Assembly (NCBI GenBank): GCA_003500955.1
Contig: DNQP01000290.1
Location: 1-10,491 of the forward strand
Source: Curvibacter sp.
GTDB taxonomy: Bacteria > Pseudomonadota > Gammaproteobacteria > Burkholderiales > Burkholderiaceae_C
Direction: 5' to 3'
Length of the DNA stretch: 10,491 nt
The notes under the pieces were generated by a model that was given only the letters and a program-made list of their open reading frames with translations, ran no database searches and had not been told where the DNA came from. This document shows positions 8,234-10,491 of this stretch, in pieces. The translations under genes were made by a program, and so were the position numbers. Numbering within the stretch: position 1 is the stretch's first letter; each line of letters begins with the position of its first letter.

Positions 8234-8578
8234 ATGAAAAAAATGATGGAAATCCGCGCCATCGTGCGCCCCAGCCGTCTGTCGCAGCTGCGTTATGCGC
8301 TGCACGACATCCCCAACTTCCCGGGCCTCACGATGATGAAGGCCGAGGGCTTCACGGCCCCGGCCGCCGTCGGCAAGCGCACGGTGAAAGAGGAGCTGAT
8401 CGACTACACCCCCAAGATCATGGTGGCTGTGCTGGCCGATGAAGACATGGTGGAGGAGATCCGCAAGACCATCATCGAGAGCTGCAGCACCGGTCAGATC
8501 GGCGACGGCCTGGTCTGGACCGTACCGATCGCCAGCATGCACCGCGTGCGCAACGGCTCGGACATGCTGGCCGAGTGA
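8234..8578 (+). CDS. Divergent P-II family signalling protein linked to the RND pump (PII-NG-like)
   Basis: This 114-residue protein matches the P-II (GlnB/GlnK) fold from end to end: IRAIVRPSRL at 7-16, GF at 39-40 before the T-loop, YTPK at 58-61, B-loop TGQIGDG at 86-92, and HRVRNG at 103-108. P-II proteins are trimeric cytoplasmic sensors that bind adenine nucleotides and act by docking the T-loop on partner proteins. Aligned by eye to E. coli GlnB, several key residues differ. Uridylylation Tyr51 is E54, Gln39 (Mg/2-oxoglutarate site) is P43, Gly37 is T41, and Lys90 is L93. Lys58, Arg101 and Arg103 are kept as K61, R104 and R106. It is thus unlikely to be a standard nitrogen regulator. 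It follows the pump gene by 23 bases and ends the operon, which suggests control of the pump. An A7 run at 8237-8243 follows the start codon. Confidence 0.9.
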   Translation: MKKMMEIRAIVRPSRLSQLRYALHDIPNFPGLTMMKAEGFTAPAAVGKRTVKEELIDYTPKIMVAVLADEDMVEEIRKTIIESCSTGQIGDGLVWTVPIASMHRVRNGSDMLAE

Positions 8579-8600
8579 ATCAGCGCGATCTGAAATGAAG

Positions 8601-8628
8601 GAGCCCGGCAAAGCCGGGCTCTTTTTTT
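8601..8628 (+). terminator. Intrinsic terminator of the efflux operon
   Basis: A perfect 9-bp stem, GAGCCCGGC (8601-8609) and GCCGGGCTC (8613-8621), with an AAA loop is followed at once by seven T (8622-8628). It lies 22 bases after the P-II-like stop codon and between converging genes. The opposite strand has the same stem but only a poor T tract, so it should act mainly on the + strand. Confidence 0.95.
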
Positions 8629-8637
8629 GTGGGGGGC

Positions 8638-9042
8638 CTAGCCGACCTGCGCTCTCAGCTGTGCCACCGTTGCCGGCTGCATCTCGAACCCGGCGGGCAG
8701 GCCCGGGTTGATGACGATGCCCTGCTCCGGCGCCATGCCCTTGAGCAGGCGCGCGAGATCCGTGGACCGCCCGAAGCCAAAGGTGGTCTGGCGCTTCGAC
8801 CATGCATCGGCGCGTTCAGGTGCCGTGAAGAGGGCCAGGAAGGGCGTCTTCTTGGCATCGGCGAGCACCATGGGCGTCGCGCCGTGGTCCCAGACCCCTC
8901 CGGCCTGGCTATCCCTGTCGGTCAGGACGTAGACGGTGGCGCTCAGCAAGGTCTGCACAAAGGTGGCTACCGGTATCTGGCTTTGCAGGGCCGCCACCAG
9001 GGCCCGCTCCAGATCGTTCAAGGGCTCGAAAGGCTGTCGCAT
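8638..9042 (-). CDS. SseB-family protein
   Basis: This 134-residue soluble protein resembles the SseB N-terminal domain family. The pattern is a leading helix (LNDLERALVAAL), then IPVATFVQTLLSATVYVLTD, a beta segment with PMVLADAKKTPFLALFTAPERADAW, and a late GIVINPG motif. The name comes from E. coli SseB. The domain is widespread, often as a short stand-alone protein of unknown biochemical role, and does not by itself mean type III secretion. It follows the membrane protein gene on the same strand with a 21-base gap, so the two are probably co-transcribed. The ATG at 9042 has only a weak G-rich ribosome-binding site. The stop lies 10 bases beyond the T tract of the converging operon's terminator. 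Confidence 0.78.
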   Translation of the reverse strand: MRQPFEPLNDLERALVAALQSQIPVATFVQTLLSATVYVLTDRDSQAGGVWDHGATPMVLADAKKTPFLALFTAPERADAWSKRQTTFGFGRSTDLARLLKGMAPEQGIVINPGLPAGFEMQPATVAQLRAQVG

Positions 9043-9063
9043 CGTCCCAGCCCCGCCTGCAGC

Positions 9064-9558
9064 CTAGCGCGGCCGGGCGTTGTGCACGGCAAACCAGCTG
9101 CTGATGAGCGCGCCGATGATGACCACGATGGGGGCGGCGTTGTCGGCGATGGCGCGGATGCTTTGCACCAGCCAGTTGCCGCTGGGCGCGGCGGGGGCCG
9201 TGACGTAGCCACCGGCCGGCGCCACGCGCTCGCTGGGGTCGGCCACGCCGGCGGCGGCATCGGCGGCCACGATGGCCAGCGCGGTGATCAGCAGCCCGGT
9301 GAGGCCCAGCCAGCGGCCCTGCCGCAGCCGTGCCAGCAACACGATGCCCAGGTGCATGCTCAGCAGCACGCCGATGGCGATGGCTGGCGCCAGCGCCAGC
9401 CGGGTCAGGTAGCGGCTCAGCAGCACATAGGCCAGGCCCGCAACGATGGCGAGCACGACCAGCGCCGCATGGGCCGCCGCTCTCCGGAGCTCAGGCTGGG
9501 GCGGCGAGGGCGGGGTGAACTCTGGCAGCTGGGAGGGGCGGAACTCGGGTTTCAACAC
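9064..9558 (-). CDS. Unrecognised four-helix membrane protein (GTG start)
   Basis: I do not recognise this 164-residue protein. A proline-rich, probably cytoplasmic N-terminus (residues 1-26) is followed by hydrophobic helices at about 28-48, 54-76, 83-101 and 138-158. A short polar, Pro/Gly/Ala-rich loop separates the last two. The start is GTG at 9558. The frame has no ATG near it, and GGAAAA on the minus strand about 9 bases upstream can serve as ribosome-binding site. It precedes the SseB-family gene in a likely two-gene unit. The extreme Ala/Leu richness makes distant similarities unreliable. No motif points to transport, enzyme or signalling activity. Confidence 0.7.
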   Translation of the reverse strand: MLKPEFRPSQLPEFTPPSPPQPELRRAAAHAALVVLAIVAGLAYVLLSRYLTRLALAPAIAIGVLLSMHLGIVLLARLRQGRWLGLTGLLITALAIVAADAAAGVADPSERVAPAGGYVTAPAAPSGNWLVQSIRAIADNAAPIVVIIGALISSWFAVHNARPR

Positions 9559-9588
9559 GGGCGGTTTTCCATGCGGGCTGGGGTCTGA

Positions 9589-9594
9589 ATTCTA
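9589..9594 (-). promoter_or_regulatory. Possible -10 element for the membrane protein/SseB pair
   Basis: The minus strand reads TAGAAT here, 31-36 bases before the GTG start and in the only less GC-rich spot of this gap. Upstream at 18-base spacing is CACACA, which matches the -35 consensus at only three of six positions. It is therefore a weak candidate. Confidence 0.3.
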
Positions 9595-9608
9595 CGGATG
9601 TCGGCGGC

Positions 9609-9627
9609 CGGCTGTGTGACACAGCCG
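9609..9627. other. Inverted repeat after the oxidoreductase gene
   Basis: CGGCTGTG (9609-9616) and CACAGCCG (9620-9627) are perfect 8-base arms with a 3-base loop. They lie 18-36 bases past the oxidoreductase stop codon on the minus strand. There is no T run after it, so it is not a classical terminator. It could be a Rho-associated 3' end structure or an operator for the next gene. Confidence 0.5.
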
Positions 9628-9644
9628 CTCGTCACCGATGCGTT

Positions 9645-10491
9645 TCACTTCATCCCATTGCGTCGGGCCAGTTCCACGAACAGGCCCGACTGGTCCAGAT
9701 CGCTGAGCCCGTGCGCCACGCCTTCGGCATAGAGCTGCTCCAGCAGGCCGGTGATGGGCGCGTTGTAACCCAGGCCGGTGGCGGTTTCCAGGGCATTGCG
9801 CATGTCCTTGAGCTGGACGGTCATGCGCCCGCCCGGGGCGAAGTTGCGCTCCACCATGCGCTGGCCGTGCACCTGCAGGATGCGGCTGTCGGCAAAACCG
9901 CCGCTGATGGCTTCCTTGACCTTGGCCGGGTCGGCACCGCCTTTCTGGCACAGCAGCAGGGCCTCGGCCACGGCACCGATGGTGATGCCCACGATCATCT
10001 GGTTGGCCAGCTTGGCGATCTGGCCGCTGCCGCTGGGGCCGACCAGGGTGGCGCGGCCCAGCGGGGCGAAGACGGCTTTGGCGCGTTCGAAGGTGCTGAG
10101 CTTGCCGCCGGCCATGATGGCCAGGGTGCCAGCCTCGGCCCCCAGCGTGCCACCCGAGACCGGGGCGTCCAGGTGGGTGATGCCCATGCCGCCCAGGCGC
10201 TCGGCGTGGGCGCGTGCCTCGGCCGGCTTGATGGAGGACATATCGATCAGCACCGTGCCCGGCTTCATGGCGCCGGCCACGCCCAGGATGAAGAGCACTT
10301 CCTCGACCACGGGGCCGTGCTCCAGCATGGTGATCACGAACTCGCTGTTCTGAACGGCGGCGGTGGGGGTGTCGTGGACCGTGGCGCCAAAGGCGGCCAG
10401 GCCTTCGGCCTTGGCGCGGGTGCGGTTCCAGACCTGCACGGTGTGGCCGGCTTCACACAGGCGGCGTGCCATGGGGTAACCCATGAGGCCG
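9645..10491 (-). CDS. NAD(P)-dependent beta-hydroxyacid dehydrogenase family oxidoreductase (5' end cut by window edge)
   Basis: This soluble dehydrogenase belongs to the 3-hydroxyisobutyrate / tartronate-semialdehyde reductase (GarR/GlxR) family. At least 279 residues are visible from the internal ATG at 10484. The frame continues to the window edge as G-L-M-G, the end of the Rossmann glycine motif, so roughly ten residues are missing; family members are about 290-300 long. Numbering from that ATG, VWNRT (18-22) ends the second beta strand, and R21 suggests a preference for NADP(H). DAPVSGG (106-112) is the substrate-binding motif, and SGQIAKLANQ (153-162) carries the catalytic lysine K158 and N161. 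KD (226-227) lies in the conserved C-terminal helix. Exact substrate cannot be assigned; short 3-hydroxy acids or semialdehydes are typical. An 86-base gap separates it from the next minus-strand gene. Confidence 0.93.
   Translation of the reverse strand, partial: GLMGYPMARRLCEAGHTVQVWNRTRAKAEGLAAFGATVHDTPTAAVQNSEFVITMLEHGPVVEEVLFILGVAGAMKPGTVLIDMSSIKPAEARAHAERLGGMGITHLDAPVSGGTLGAEAGTLAIMAGGKLSTFERAKAVFAPLGRATLVGPSGSGQIAKLANQMIVGITIGAVAEALLLCQKGGADPAKVKEAISGGFADSRILQVHGQRMVERNFAPGGRMTVQLKDMRNALETATGLGYNAPITGLLEQLYAEGVAHGLSDLDQSGLFVELARRNGMK

Noticed and set aside
8234..8578. Ordinary GlnB/GlnK nitrogen regulator, or CutA
   Set aside because: There is no amtB or glutamine synthetase gene nearby, and the T-loop Tyr51 and Gln39 are missing. 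CutA has the same fold, but the TGxIGDG and RVRNG motifs point to P-II rather than CutA.
9552..9572. A six-codon upstream reading frame (ATG at 9572, minus strand) ending just past the GTG start of the membrane protein
   Set aside because: It could be a coupled leader peptide, but it is very short, has no convincing ribosome-binding site of its own, and shows no run of regulatory codons. Chance is the simpler explanation.
8629..9588. A 319-codon + strand open frame opposite the SseB-family and membrane genes
   Set aside because: Its product is Gly/Gln/His-rich and motif-free, while the minus strand gives an SseB-like domain and four clean hydrophobic helices. It also starts inside the terminator T tract region.

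Overview
The window is very GC-rich coding DNA with strong G/C preference at third codon positions. It carries short ATGA-type gene overlaps, a LivG/LivF-type ABC system and a CzcCBA-type efflux operon. This gene style fits a betaproteobacterium of the order Burkholderiales, perhaps Comamonadaceae. That placement is an inference from gene content and composition, not a database result. I see no tRNA, rRNA, CRISPR array, insertion sequence or prophage gene.

Region 1 (1-2016, + strand) is the end of an ABC uptake operon of the branched-chain/hydrophobic amino-acid type. It holds a LivG-like ATPase cut at its 5' end by the window edge, an unrecognised two-helix membrane protein, and a LivF-like ATPase. 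The three genes overlap end to start by 1-4 bases, so they are almost certainly co-translated. The solute-binding protein and permeases would be expected upstream, outside the window.

Region 2 (2135-8578, + strand) is a probable metal-efflux operon. Its order is a small exported protein of unknown function, an outer-membrane factor (CzcC/TolC family), a lipoprotein periplasmic adaptor (CzcB family), a 1028-residue RND pump (CzcA/CusA, HME-RND family), and a divergent P-II signal-transduction protein. A textbook intrinsic terminator follows at 8601-8628. The three RND parts would form a trans-envelope pump driven by the proton gradient. The P-II-like protein lacks the uridylylation tyrosine and several canonical ligand residues. 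It is best explained as a cytoplasmic, nucleotide-sensing regulator of the pump. This pairing is the most interesting system in the window. Linkage of a divergent P-II group ("PII-NG") to heavy-metal RND genes has, as I recall, been noted before from genome comparison, so it is under-explored rather than wholly new.

Region 3 (8638-10491, - strand) converges on region 2. In transcription order it holds a beta-hydroxyacid dehydrogenase family oxidoreductase cut by the right window edge, an unrecognised four-helix membrane protein with a GTG start, and a short SseB-family protein. No metal-responsive regulator gene (MerR, CzcRS or sigma/anti-sigma type) is visible, so how the efflux operon is controlled cannot be read from this window.
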